From Micromonospora carbonacea (GTDB taxonomy: Bacteria > Actinomycetota > Actinomycetes > Mycobacteriales > Micromonosporaceae), in the NCBI RefSeq assembly GCF_014205165.1, contig NZ_JACHMZ010000001.1:1021001-1085000 (forward strand): a stretch of DNA of 64,000 nucleotides, in the 5' to 3' direction. A program made the translations under genes and the position numbers. This document shows, one piece after another, positions 18,471-26,708 of the stretch; the stretch's first letter is position 1; the number at the start of each line of letters is the position of its first letter. Under the pieces are notes generated by a model that worked only from the letters and a program-made list of their open reading frames with translations, was not told the DNA's origin and ran no database searches.

Positions 18471-19877
18471 TCAGCTCACCGCCTGGCTGGCCCGGCCGCG
18501 CTCGCCCGGCGCGCCGCCCTCGCGCCCGTCGCCCGGGGCGACGGGCCGGGGCCGGGGCTCGCCGGTACCGGCCGGGGCCGGTGCCGGCGTTGCGGCGTTG
18601 CCGGCGGCCTCCACCGCCGCGTCGATCGCCGTCCGCGTCGGCCACGCCGCGGCGGTGAGCAGCATCAGCAGCACGCCGGCCGCGCTCCACCCCCCGACCA
18701 CCACCGGGATCGGGAAACGCTCGGCGAGCAGGCCGGTGACCAGCACGGCGAGGCCCTGGATCACCTGGACGCCGGTGGCCATCACGCCGAACGCCCGGGC
18801 CCGGTAGCCGTTGGGCAGCGCGCGGACGAAGAGACCGTTGGCGACCGGGAGCAGCCCGGCGACCGCGAAGCCGCACAGGCCGGCGAGCAGCGCCACCACC
18901 AGCGGCGGCGGGTCGAGCAGCGACGGCACCAGGACGAGCGGGGCGAGCACCGCCAGCGGCCGGATCAGCACGAGCCGGCGGGCCGGGGCGACCGCCCGGC
19001 TGACCAGCAGCCCGCCCAGGATGAAGCCGACCGGGTTGGCGGCCATGATCACGGCCTGGGCGACGCCGCTGTCCATGCCGTCGTCGACGCCCTCGCGGGC
19101 CCAGGCGGCGGCCAGCCCCTCCGGCACGATGGAGAAGAGCATGGCGCTGAAGACCAGCAGGGCGATCGCCCGCAGCACCGGCGTGCCGAACACGATCCGG
19201 AAGCCGTCGCCGGTCTCCCGCAGCAGGTGGCTGCGGTGGGCGCTGGTCATCGCCGGCGGCCGGTCCTGCACGCCGAAGCGGACCAGGGCCGCCGACAGGG
19301 CGAAGGTGGCCGCGTTGACCAGCAGGGCGAGGGTCGGGTCGAACGCGGCGAGGGCCGCGCCGATGAGATAGCCGAGCACCTGGGCGGCCTGGCCGGTGCT
19401 GCTGTTGAGCGAGAGCCCGACGACCAGCCGGTCGCCGGTCAGGATGAGCGGCATCAGCGCGGACCGGGCGGCCTGGCTGGGCGGGTTGGCCAGGGTGGTC
19501 GCGAAGAGCAGGCAGAGGATCAGCCACGGCTCGTTGCCCGGGAGGGCGACCAGCACCATCAGGGCCATCCGGATCAGGTCGCACGCCACCATCACCGAGC
19601 GGTAGCGGTAGCGCTCGGCCAGCGTGGCCAGCAGCGGGCCGCCGATCAACCAGGGCAGGAAGCTGACCGCGAACGCGGCGGCCGAATAGGCCACGGACTG
19701 CGTCTCGCGGTAGACCAGCACCGTGACGGCGGCCTTGGCGATGAAGTCGCCGATCCAGGAGAGCGCGCTGGCGGTGAAGACCGCCCTGTACTCCCGCTGG
19801 GCGAACACCTCGCGGAAGGTGGCCGGCCCTTCCTGGGAGGGTCGCTCGTCGGACACCGTGGCCTCCATCGTTCCCAC
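18471..19877 (-). CDS. MFS transporter, EntS-like exporter group
   Basis: 468 residues with about twelve hydrophobic segments. The N-terminal REVFAQREYRAVFTASALSWIGDF, then FLPWLIGGPLLATLAERYRYR with a short basic loop between TM2 and TM3, are typical of the MFS_3 (enterobactin-exporter-like) branch. The central loop after TM6 (about 205-225) and the Ala/Gly/Pro-rich C-terminal tail are cytoplasmic. Substrate unknown; no siderophore genes are nearby. Start ATG 19877; an internal ATG gives a protein three residues shorter. Confidence 0.88.
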   Translation of the reverse strand: MGTMEATVSDERPSQEGPATFREVFAQREYRAVFTASALSWIGDFIAKAAVTVLVYRETQSVAYSAAAFAVSFLPWLIGGPLLATLAERYRYRSVMVACDLIRMALMVLVALPGNEPWLILCLLFATTLANPPSQAARSALMPLILTGDRLVVGLSLNSSTGQAAQVLGYLIGAALAAFDPTLALLVNAATFALSAALVRFGVQDRPPAMTSAHRSHLLRETGDGFRIVFGTPVLRAIALLVFSAMLFSIVPEGLAAAWAREGVDDGMDSGVAQAVIMAANPVGFILGGLLVSRAVAPARRLVLIRPLAVLAPLVLVPSLLDPPPLVVALLAGLCGFAVAGLLPVANGLFVRALPNGYRARAFGVMATGVQVIQGLAVLVTGLLAERFPIPVVVGGWSAAGVLLMLLTAAAWPTRTAIDAAVEAAGNAATPAPAPAGTGEPRPRPVAPGDGREGGAPGERGRASQAVS

Positions 19878-20190
19878 GGTGGGCCACTCGTGATGGCCTG
19901 ACCGGGAACCGTCGTCAGATCTACGGATCAGCGAGACGTGATCACGCTCCGGCAGGTGGCGTGCGTACCGGATTCTGCCCGATCGTCTGACAACTAGCTA
20001 GGGCGAACGGATTGATCGTCGCATCTCCGACTGAACGAACGGACGATACCCGAGGGGCCGCGAGGTCCGCGACCCCTGTATTCTCGGCCAACATATCCGC
20101 AGGTCATCGACGTTTCTCGGTGGCTCGGGCGGATGGTGGCCCGCCCGCGGCGGTGGCGGCGGAGCCGGATCAGGGGGTCGGTGGGCCCGC
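19878..20190. other. Intergenic region with no supported gene
   Basis: 313 bp between the MFS gene start and the MscS gene stop, both on the minus strand. It is clearly lower in G+C than its surroundings around 19920-20110 and holds the palindrome CTAGCTAG. It should contain the MFS promoter. No ORF with normal codon bias, RNA gene or repeat was recognised. Confidence 0.6.
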
Positions 20191-21300
20191 TCAGGTGGCC
20201 CCGCCCTGGCCGGTCGCCGTGTCGTCCGGGGCCCGCAGCGGGACGCCCGGATAGAGGCGGGCGGCGGCGATCTTGGCGGTGATGCCCGAGTTCTCCAGCG
20301 CCTCGGCGAGCCGCCGGCGCAACTCCCGGCCCACCGCGAACTGCCCGTCCGCGGTGGTCTTCACCACCGTGCGGATCACCGCGCCGTCCACCGTCATCTG
20401 CTCGACGCCCAGCACGTCGGGCTCCTCCACGATCTCCGGGGCCAGGTCCGGGTCCAGGGCCACCGACGCGGCGGCCGTGCGCAGCACCGCCGTCGCCTCC
20501 TCGGTGCCGGCGAACCCGATCGGCAGGTCCACCACGACCAGCGCCCACCCCTGGCTCTTGTTGCCCACCCGGACGATCTCGCCGTTGCGGATGTACCAGA
20601 GCACGCCCCGGCCGTCGCGGACGGTGGTGACCCGCAGGCCGACCGACTCCACCACGCCCGTCGCCTCGCCCAGGTCCACCGTGTCGCCCACGCCGTACTG
20701 GTCCTCGACCAGCATGAACAGGCCGGCGATCAGGTCCTTGACCAGGCTCTGCGCGCCGAAGCCGAGCGCCACGCCGGCGATGCCCGCGCTGGCCAGCAGC
20801 GGCGCCAGGTCGAAGCTGAACTCCCGCAGGATCATCAGCAGCGCGATGCCGAAGACGAACGCCGTGACCATGCTGCGCAGCACCGAGCCGATCGCCTCGG
20901 CCCGCTGCCGCCGCCGCTCGGGGATGAACTCGCCGGGCTCGTGGGCGGCGGTCGGCACCCGCTCGCGCAGCGGACGCAGCAGCGTGGGCACCCCGTCGGC
21001 GGTGGTCCGGACCAGCCGCTTGATCATCCGGTGCAGCGCCCACCGGGCGAGGAAGGCCAGCGCGAGGATCAGCAGCACCCGCAGCGGCTTGAGCAGGATC
21101 CAGTAGCTGCCCTCCGCGAACCAGGCCGAGCCGCTCGTCTCGTACAGCCACTCGCAGGAGGTGCTGCCCTGGCAGTCCGCGCTCGGCGACGGGCCCGGGG
21201 ACGCCCCGGGGGCCGCGGTGGCGGGCGCGGTGACGGCCACGACGTCGGAGAGGGTGGCGAGAAACAGGCTGCGGGCGCTCACCCTGCTTTCGTACCCCAC
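20191..21300 (-). CDS. MscS-family mechanosensitive ion channel
   Basis: 369 residues from GTG 21300 (GTG 21282 preceded by AGCAGG is a good alternative). It has an extracytoplasmic N-terminal segment with two Cys, then TM helices near 67-85 and 140-165, then the pore helix ASAGIAGVALGFGAQSLVKDLIAG (Gly/Ala-rich TM3). The beta domain follows with GVGDTVDLGEATGVVESVGLRVTTVRD. It is shorter in TM number than E. coli MscS-like giants, typical of the YggB/MscS class. Role: pressure relief at osmotic downshift. Monocistronic, divergent from the HNH gene. Confidence 0.93.
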   Translation of the reverse strand: MGYESRVSARSLFLATLSDVVAVTAPATAAPGASPGPSPSADCQGSTSCEWLYETSGSAWFAEGSYWILLKPLRVLLILALAFLARWALHRMIKRLVRTTADGVPTLLRPLRERVPTAAHEPGEFIPERRRQRAEAIGSVLRSMVTAFVFGIALLMILREFSFDLAPLLASAGIAGVALGFGAQSLVKDLIAGLFMLVEDQYGVGDTVDLGEATGVVESVGLRVTTVRDGRGVLWYIRNGEIVRVGNKSQGWALVVVDLPIGFAGTEEATAVLRTAAASVALDPDLAPEIVEEPDVLGVEQMTVDGAVIRTVVKTTADGQFAVGRELRRRLAEALENSGITAKIAAARLYPGVPLRAPDDTATGQGGAT

Positions 21301-21394
21301 CGCCCGCGACCGGCCGGCAGCGGGGCGCGTGCCCCCGGGCGGACCGTGCGGAACCGGTCATCCTGACACAACCGCCGAGTGCTTCGAGGAGGGA

Positions 21395-21421
21395 CCCCGG
21401 ATTAGTACGTGCAATCCGGGG
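21395..21421 (+). other. Leader hairpin upstream of HNH gene
   Basis: CCCCGGATT (21395-21403) pairs perfectly with AATCCGGGG (21413-21421) around a 9-base loop, 125 bp before the HNH nuclease start and in the divergent gap with mscS. It matches no riboswitch I recognise; it could be a structured 5' leader or a protein-binding site. Confidence 0.5.
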
Positions 21422-21545
21422 CCTTATCAGGGACGATTGGCGCAACGGACGTCGGTGATCCCGCCGACGCCGGCGTCGTTCCGCCCTGCGCGGGTCGGCC
21501 CGGCGGGCCAGCGGCGGGAGCAGCTGGACCGGGAGGGTGAGCTCG

Positions 21546-22088
21546 ATGCCTGACATACGACCCGCGGTGGGCTCTGGCGCGCTGGTTCTCAACGCCACCT
21601 ACGAGCCGCTGTGTGTCGTGTCCGTGCGTCGCGCCGCCATTCTCGTGCTCTCCGCCAAGGCCGTCTGCGTCGCCGACGGCGAGGGGATCCTGCACAGCGC
21701 CCGCGACGCGCTCCCGGTGCCCTCCGTGGTCCGGCTCACCCGGTTCGTGCGGGTGCCCTACCGCGCCCACGTCGGGCTCTCCCGGCGGGCGATCTTCGCC
21801 CGGGACGGCTGGCGGTGCGCCTACTGCCGGGGCCCGGCCGAGACCATCGACCACGTCTTCCCGCGCAGCCGGGGCGGCCGGCACGCCTGGGAGAACGTGG
21901 TGGCCGCCTGCGCCCGGTGCAACCACACCAAGGGCGACAAGACCCCGGCCGAGCTGGGCTGGCGGCTGCACGCCCCGCCGGCCGTGCCGAAGGGGACCGC
22001 GTGGCGGGTGCTCGGGCACCGGGCCCCCGACCCGCGCTGGGCGGACTGGCTCGACCTGCGCGAGGCCGAGACCGAGGCGGCGGCCTGA
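21546..22088 (+). CDS. HNH endonuclease
   Basis: 180 residues from ATG 21546, with GGGAGG at 21531-21536. N-terminal ALVLNATYEPLCVVSVRRA is typical of the actinobacterial HNH family, and the nuclease domain near residues 85-125 contains CAYC, IDHVFPRSRGG, and AACARCNHTKGD, giving the His-Asn-His set plus two CxxC zinc knuckles. Such stand-alone HNH proteins are common in actinobacteria; the physiological DNA target is unknown. It is not linked to a phage or restriction gene here. Confidence 0.93.
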   Translation: MPDIRPAVGSGALVLNATYEPLCVVSVRRAAILVLSAKAVCVADGEGILHSARDALPVPSVVRLTRFVRVPYRAHVGLSRRAIFARDGWRCAYCRGPAETIDHVFPRSRGGRHAWENVVAACARCNHTKGDKTPAELGWRLHAPPAVPKGTAWRVLGHRAPDPRWADWLDLREAETEAAA

Positions 22089-22165
22089 GCCACCCGCACG
22101 CCCGCACGCCTGCGCCCGCACGCCTGCGCCCGCACGCCCGCGCCCGCACGCCCGCGCGGTGCCCG

Positions 22166-23056
22166 TCACCCGGTGCGGGCCTTCACCAGCGACGCGTACA
22201 CCACCACGTTGTCGGCGTACCCCGCCTCGCCGCCGACCCACGCGCCGCCGCAGGTGATCAGGCGCAGCCCCGGGCGGCTGAAGTCGCCGTAGACCTCGTC
22301 CACCGGCAGCCGGGCCTTGGCGTAGCGCCGTACCTCGTCGACCTCGAAGATCGCCACGGAGCGGTCGGCCCGGCTCACCTCGACCCGGTCGCCTGAGCGC
22401 AGCTCCTTCAGCTCGTGGAAGACCGCCGGCCCGGTGCGGGTGTCGACGTGGCCGACGATCACCGCCGGGCCGTACTGGCCGGGGGTCGGGCCCTGGTCGT
22501 ACCAGCCGGCCTCCTGGGCGCGGTCGGCGTCGGGCACCCCGATGCTGCCGTCCGCGGCGATGCCCACGTCGTGCACCGGGGCGTCGAGGCCGATCGGCGC
22601 GCTCGTGATGCCGACCGGCCGGCTGGCCGCCAGCACCGGGAACTTCTTCGGCGGGGGCCGCAGGCCGGCGATGAAGCGGTCCGGCAGGAGGCTCTGCCCC
22701 GTCACCCGTTCGACGCCCAGCATCGCCACGATCAGCACCATCAGGGCGGCGACGAACAGCACCGGGAACCCCGGGCCCCGGCGGACCGCCCGCTGCCACC
22801 GCCGGGCGGCCGTACCGGATCGGGCCGCCGCGCCGACGGGCCCGGCGCGGCCGGGCGGCACGGCGGCGCGGCCGGGCGGTCCCACGGTGGTCACGCTGGC
22901 CGAGAAGGCCTGCCGGGCCACCCGGGCGAACCGGCCGCAGCCCCGGGCCACCAGCCGGGCCGCCGCCCGGACCGGCCTGCGCCGCGTCCGTCGGGCGCGG
23001 TCCCGCCGGTCGCGCTCGCGTCGGGTCGTGGCGGCGGCGCGGGTACGTCGGGCCAT
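22166..23056 (-). CDS. Class F-type sortase
   Basis: 296 residues. A long, very basic N-terminal cytoplasmic region (rich in Arg, residues 1-95) precedes a membrane segment near 97-114. The sortase domain follows, with VIVGHVDTRTGP (catalytic His) and LITCGG (catalytic Cys269). The conserved Arg is expected in the loop after it but was not assigned. Sortases transpeptidate surface proteins onto the cell wall or acceptors. The gene lies 13 bp downstream of a secreted membrane-anchored protein, probably its operon partner or substrate. Confidence 0.9.
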   Translation of the reverse strand: MARRTRAAATTRRERDRRDRARRTRRRPVRAAARLVARGCGRFARVARQAFSASVTTVGPPGRAAVPPGRAGPVGAAARSGTAARRWQRAVRRGPGFPVLFVAALMVLIVAMLGVERVTGQSLLPDRFIAGLRPPPKKFPVLAASRPVGITSAPIGLDAPVHDVGIAADGSIGVPDADRAQEAGWYDQGPTPGQYGPAVIVGHVDTRTGPAVFHELKELRSGDRVEVSRADRSVAIFEVDEVRRYAKARLPVDEVYGDFSRPGLRLITCGGAWVGGEAGYADNVVVYASLVKARTG

Positions 23057-23068
23057 GACGGCTCCCGG

Positions 23069-23707
23069 TCAGGACCGCGTCCCGGTCTGCCGGCGGGTGC
23101 CGAACGCGCCGAACCCGGCCGCGACGGCCGCCGCCACCAGGCCGCCGACCAGCAGCAGCGAGCCCGTGCCCCGGCCCTCGCCGGCCGTGCCGCCGGCGCC
23201 GGTGTTCGGGCCCTTGCTCGGCTGCGTCATGTTCAGCACGGTGAGGGTGGTGGTCGCGGTGCCGCCGTTGGCGCAGCGCAGCTCGACCGGGTAGTCGCCG
23301 GCCTGCTTGTTGCCGGGCACGGTGACCGCCCCGGTCAGGAAGCCGTTGTTCGGCCGGAGCACGACCCGCCCGAACGCGTCTGACTGCACGTCGGCCTGCC
23401 GGTTGTTGTCGTTGTCGCAGCTCGCCCGGATGTCGACGCGGGTGCCGGCCGGCGCGCTGTTCGGGGTGACCTCGACGAAGGTGTTCTCCCCGGCCCAGGC
23501 CGGCGCGCCGGCGAGCAGGACGAACGCCCCGAGCACGCCGAGCACGGTCAGCGCGGCCCGTACGGTCGGCCCCGCACCCACGGCCCGCGCGCCGCGTCCG
23601 GCCGGCCGGGCCGGGGCCGGCGCGGGCGGCGTTGCCGGACGCATCCTGGCTGCCGGCGCGGCGCACCTGGCCGGCCGGGCACGGTGTGACGTGGTGAGCC
23701 CCCGCAT
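23069..23707 (-). CDS. Secreted, C-terminally anchored protein linked to sortase
   Basis: 212 residues from ATG 23707 with a strong RBS (GGAGGGGGGAACG). A long N-terminal region ends in a signal/TM helix (about 70-92, cleavage near AWAGENTF). The extracellular part is an Ig-like beta fold (VEVTPNSAPAGTRVDIRASC, then TLTVLNM), followed by a Gly/Thr-rich spacer, a second TM helix (SLLLVGGLVAAAVAAGFGAF) and a basic tail. That is the layout of a sortase substrate, but no clear LPxTG-like motif is present; TGAGG lies near the expected place. Operon with the sortase. Confidence 0.82.
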   Translation of the reverse strand: MRGLTTSHRARPARCAAPAARMRPATPPAPAPARPAGRGARAVGAGPTVRAALTVLGVLGAFVLLAGAPAWAGENTFVEVTPNSAPAGTRVDIRASCDNDNNRQADVQSDAFGRVVLRPNNGFLTGAVTVPGNKQAGDYPVELRCANGGTATTTLTVLNMTQPSKGPNTGAGGTAGEGRGTGSLLLVGGLVAAAVAAGFGAFGTRRQTGTRS

Positions 23708-23836
23708 CGTTCCCCCCTCCCGGTGCCGAGGCACCGGAATCCTCCCCGGGACAAGTCCGCCCTGCATTCCCCCTGACGTGGGGGCAAACCCGCCGGCACC
23801 GGTCCGCGCGCCGGCTCGGCTGGTGTTCGGCAGGGT

Positions 23837-23890
23837 GTTAGGAGGGGGCCCTTCCTATACAGAAAGCGTTAACAAGGTGCCCTTCCTTAC
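23837..23890 (-). repeat. GTAAGGAAGGG-family repeat, copy C
   Basis: On the minus strand it begins GTAAGGAAGGGCACCTTGTT, and the TAA at 23889-23887 is the stop codon of the Lrp/AsnC gene. The other arm reads GGAAGGGCCCCCTCCTAAC. It separates this gene from the sortase-linked operon downstream. Confidence 0.85.
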
Positions 23891-24321
23891 AGGCGGGTGA
23901 CGGGGTGCCAGGCCAGGGGGGTGGAGAGGACCATCGTGCTCGACGGCTGGCCGTACGGAGCGAGCCGGTCGATCACCCGCTCGAAGTCGCCGATCGAGCC
24001 GGCCGCCACCCGCAGCACGCTGCACGCGTCGCCGGTGATCCGGTGGATCTCCATGATCTCCGGCCAACCCGGCACGTCCGGGTCGTTGAGGATGCACCGC
24101 GACCCGTAGCAGGACATCCGGATCAGGGCGACCACCGTGCGGCCGGCGCGGGCCAGGTCGACGTGGGCGTGGTAGCCGGTGATCACCCCCGACTCCTCCA
24201 GCCGGCGGACCCGTTCCGCCACGGCCGGCGGCGACAGGTGCACCCGGCGGGACAGCTCGCTGTAGGAGAGCCGGGCGTCGGCCTGGAGTTCCCGCAGCAG
24301 CGCCCAGTCCATGTCGTCCAC
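23887..24321 (-). CDS. Lrp/AsnC-family regulator, probable regulator of kynurenine operon
   Basis: 144 residues from GTG 24321 (AGGAAGG at good spacing; longer starts extend into low-quality coding sequence). The N-terminal winged HTH reads MDWALLRELQADARLSYSELSRRVHLSPPAVAERVRRLEESG. The C-terminal RAM/ligand domain contains GYHAHVDLARAG, IHRITGDACSVLRVAA and a final TMVLSTPLAW. It is divergent from kynA across 145 bp. In Gram-negative bacteria an AsnC-type KynR activates kyn genes in response to kynurenine; by position the same role is likely here. Its stop codon is supplied by repeat copy C. Confidence 0.88.
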   Translation of the reverse strand: MDDMDWALLRELQADARLSYSELSRRVHLSPPAVAERVRRLEESGVITGYHAHVDLARAGRTVVALIRMSCYGSRCILNDPDVPGWPEIMEIHRITGDACSVLRVAAGSIGDFERVIDRLAPYGQPSSTMVLSTPLAWHPVTRL

Positions 24322-24466
24322 GCCTGGCCTTCCTCTCCGAAAGGTGGATGGGGGTTTCGGCTTTGGCTTCGCAGGTCGAAGGCGGGCAGCGCCGTCGAAT
24401 CGGCATTCCGTTCGGCCCGTCGACCGGGGCACCATGACGCTACCCGGCTCATGGAGGAGACGACAG
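24322..24466. promoter_or_regulatory. Divergent promoter region between Lrp regulator and kynA
   Basis: 145 bp between two divergent starts. It contains CGAA/TTCG half-sites around 24391-24420 (CGAATCGGCATTCCGTTCG) and further TTCG/CGAA pairs near 24357-24380, which could be Lrp-type sites. It must hold both promoters, but I could not assign -35/-10 boxes with confidence. Confidence 0.5.
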
Positions 24467-25414
24467 GTGGAGCAGACGGACCTGCGGGTGCCCGCACCGG
24501 CCACGGCGGTCCGTCCGGCGACCCCGCGGCAGCGGGCGGCCCGGGCGGCCCGTAACGGCGGCGAACCGACCCTGGACTTCGCCGACCGGGTGCCCTACGA
24601 CGCGTACGTGCACGCCAGCACCCTGCACCGGTTGCAGCAGCCGCTGAGCGACGACCCGGGCGAGATGTCCTTCCTGATGGTCAGTCAGATCATGGAGCTC
24701 TACTTCGGGCTGACCCGCCACGAGCTGCGCGAGGCCCAGCGCTGCCTGCGCGCCGACCGGGTCCGCGCCGCCCTGGCCCCGCTGCGCCGCGCGGCGCTGC
24801 ACCTGGAGGGGCTCAACGCGGCCTGGAAAGGGCTGCGCTGGATGACCCCGGCCGACTTCAACCGGTTCCGCAACCTGCTCGGCGAGGGATCCGGCTTCCA
24901 GTCGGCGATGTACCGGCACCTGGAGTTCACGCTGGGCCTGCGCGACGCGGCCCTGATCCGGCCGTTCCGCCGGCAGGCCGAGGTGCACGCCGAGCTGCGC
25001 GCCACACTGGCCGCCCCGAGCCTGTGGGACGACGTGGTCGCCCTGCTGGCCCGCCGCGGCTTCGCCGTTCCGGCCGAGGTGCTGGGGCGCGACGTCGGCG
25101 AGGAGCACCGGCCGCACCCGGCGGTGGAGGCCGCCTGGGTGGCGATCTACGACGACGAGGAGGCCGGCGGCGGGGAGACGGCCGGCGAGGGGAGCGGCGC
25201 GGGCGGGCCGGGCGACGAGCTGCGGCTGCTCGGCGAGGCGTTGGCCGAGGTGGCCGAGCAGTTCGGCGACTGGCGGTGGAACCACGTCAAGGCGGTGCAG
25301 CGCACCATGGGCGCGAAGGTCGGCAGCGGCGGCTCCGCCGGCCTGGCCTGGTTGCAGCGCAGCATGTCCCGGGTGGTCTTCCCCGAGCTGTGGTCGGCCC
25401 GGACGGCGATGTGA
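24467..25414 (+). CDS. kynA: Tryptophan 2,3-dioxygenase
   Basis: 315 residues from GTG 24467, RBS GGAGGAG at 24453-24459. It opens the indole ring of L-tryptophan to N-formylkynurenine using haem. Motifs: LTLDFADRVPYDAYV-type N-terminus, DDPGEMSFLMVSQIMELYFGL, GFQSAMYRHLEF, and WRWNHVKAVQRTMGAKVGSGGS near the C-terminus with the haem-binding His. An acidic Gly/Glu-rich insertion (GGGETAGEGSGAGGPGDE) lies before the last helices. First gene of the catabolic operon; 13 bp to kynU. Confidence 0.95.
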   Translation: MEQTDLRVPAPATAVRPATPRQRAARAARNGGEPTLDFADRVPYDAYVHASTLHRLQQPLSDDPGEMSFLMVSQIMELYFGLTRHELREAQRCLRADRVRAALAPLRRAALHLEGLNAAWKGLRWMTPADFNRFRNLLGEGSGFQSAMYRHLEFTLGLRDAALIRPFRRQAEVHAELRATLAAPSLWDDVVALLARRGFAVPAEVLGRDVGEEHRPHPAVEAAWVAIYDDEEAGGGETAGEGSGAGGPGDELRLLGEALAEVAEQFGDWRWNHVKAVQRTMGAKVGSGGSAGLAWLQRSMSRVVFPELWSARTAM

Positions 25415-25427
25415 GCGGGGGGACACG

Positions 25428-26708
25428 ATGACCGTCGCGGAGAGCGGGGCGCACCGCCTCGACAAGGCCGACCCCGGGCACCGGCACCTGTTCCACGTGC
25501 CGCCGGCCGACGGCGGGCGCTACCCGGAGGCCGCGTACCTGGCCGGCAACTCGCTCGGCCTGCAACCCCGGGCCACCCGCGCCGAGCTGCTGGCCGACCT
25601 GGACGCGTGGGGCCGGCTCGGCGTCGAGGGGCACCTGGAGGCCGACCGGCCCTGGCTGCCGTACCACGAGCTGTTGACCGGGCCCGTCGCGCGACTGGTC
25701 GGCGCGCGGCCCACGGAGGCCGTGGTGATGAACTCCCTCACCGTCAACCTGCACCTGCTGATGGTCAGCTTCTACCGGCCGGCGGGGCGGCGCACCCGGA
25801 TCGTCATCGAGGACTCCGCCTTCCCGTCGGACAGCTACGCGGTGCGCAGCCAGGCCCGCTTCCACGGCCTCGACCCCGACGCCGCCGTGCTGCGGCTGCG
25901 CCCGCGCCCCGGCGAGGACGCCCTGCGCACCGCCGACGTGACCGACCTGCTCGCCGCCGAGGGCGACACGATCGCGCTGGTGCTGCTCGGCGGGGTCAAC
26001 TACCTCACCGGCGAGCTGCTGGACATCCCGGCGATCACCGCCGCCGGGCGGGCCGCCGGCGCGGTCGTCGGCTGGGACCTGGCGCACGCGGCCGGCAACG
26101 TGCCGCTCGCGCTGCACGACTGGGGCGTCGACTTCGCCGCCTGGTGCTCCTACAAGTACCTCAACTCCGGCCCGGGCGCGCTGGCCGGCGTCTTCGTCCA
26201 CGAGCGGCACCTCGGCCGGGCCGACCTGCCCCGCTTCGAGGGCTGGTGGAGCACCGAGGCGGCCACCCGGTTCGAGATGGCCCCCACCTCCCGGCCCCCG
26301 GCGACCGTGGAGGCGTGGCAGGTGTCCAACCCGCCGATCCTCGCCATGGGCCCGGTGCGCACCTCGCTGGAGCTGTTCGACTCGGTAGGCATGCCGGCGC
26401 TGCGGGAGCGCAGCGTGCGGCTCACCGGCTACCTGGAGCGGCTGCTCGACGACGTCACCGCGACCCGCCCGCTGACCGTGGTGACGCCGCGCGACCCGGC
26501 CCGCCGGGGCTGCCAGCTCTCGGTGCGCGTCGGCGCGGGCAGCGCCGGGGAGCTGACCAAGCGGCTGCGCCACGAGCACGGGGTGATCGCCGACGCCCGG
26601 GAGCCGGACGTCGTCCGGTTCGCCCCGGTGCCGCTCTACTCGACGTACCACGACTGCTGGCGGGTCGCCGACGCGCTGGCCGCGACGGTCGCGGAGGTGA
26701 CCCCATGA
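25428..26708 (+). CDS. kynU: Kynureninase
   Basis: 426 residues. A PLP-dependent enzyme cleaving kynurenine or 3-hydroxykynurenine to anthranilate or 3-hydroxyanthranilate and alanine. YLAGNSLGLQPRAT and VVMNSLTVNLHLLM are N-terminal family motifs; GWDLAHAAGN contains the PLP-ring Asp, and WCSYKYLNSGPG holds the aldimine Lys243. Length and ends fit the family. Overlaps kmo by ATGA. Confidence 0.96.
   Translation: MTVAESGAHRLDKADPGHRHLFHVPPADGGRYPEAAYLAGNSLGLQPRATRAELLADLDAWGRLGVEGHLEADRPWLPYHELLTGPVARLVGARPTEAVVMNSLTVNLHLLMVSFYRPAGRRTRIVIEDSAFPSDSYAVRSQARFHGLDPDAAVLRLRPRPGEDALRTADVTDLLAAEGDTIALVLLGGVNYLTGELLDIPAITAAGRAAGAVVGWDLAHAAGNVPLALHDWGVDFAAWCSYKYLNSGPGALAGVFVHERHLGRADLPRFEGWWSTEAATRFEMAPTSRPPATVEAWQVSNPPILAMGPVRTSLELFDSVGMPALRERSVRLTGYLERLLDDVTATRPLTVVTPRDPARRGCQLSVRVGAGSAGELTKRLRHEHGVIADAREPDVVRFAPVPLYSTYHDCWRVADALAATVAEVTP

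Noticed and set aside
18412..19887. Second minus-strand frame over the MFS gene
   Set aside because: Arg/Gly-rich shadow of the transporter frame, no hydrophobic pattern.
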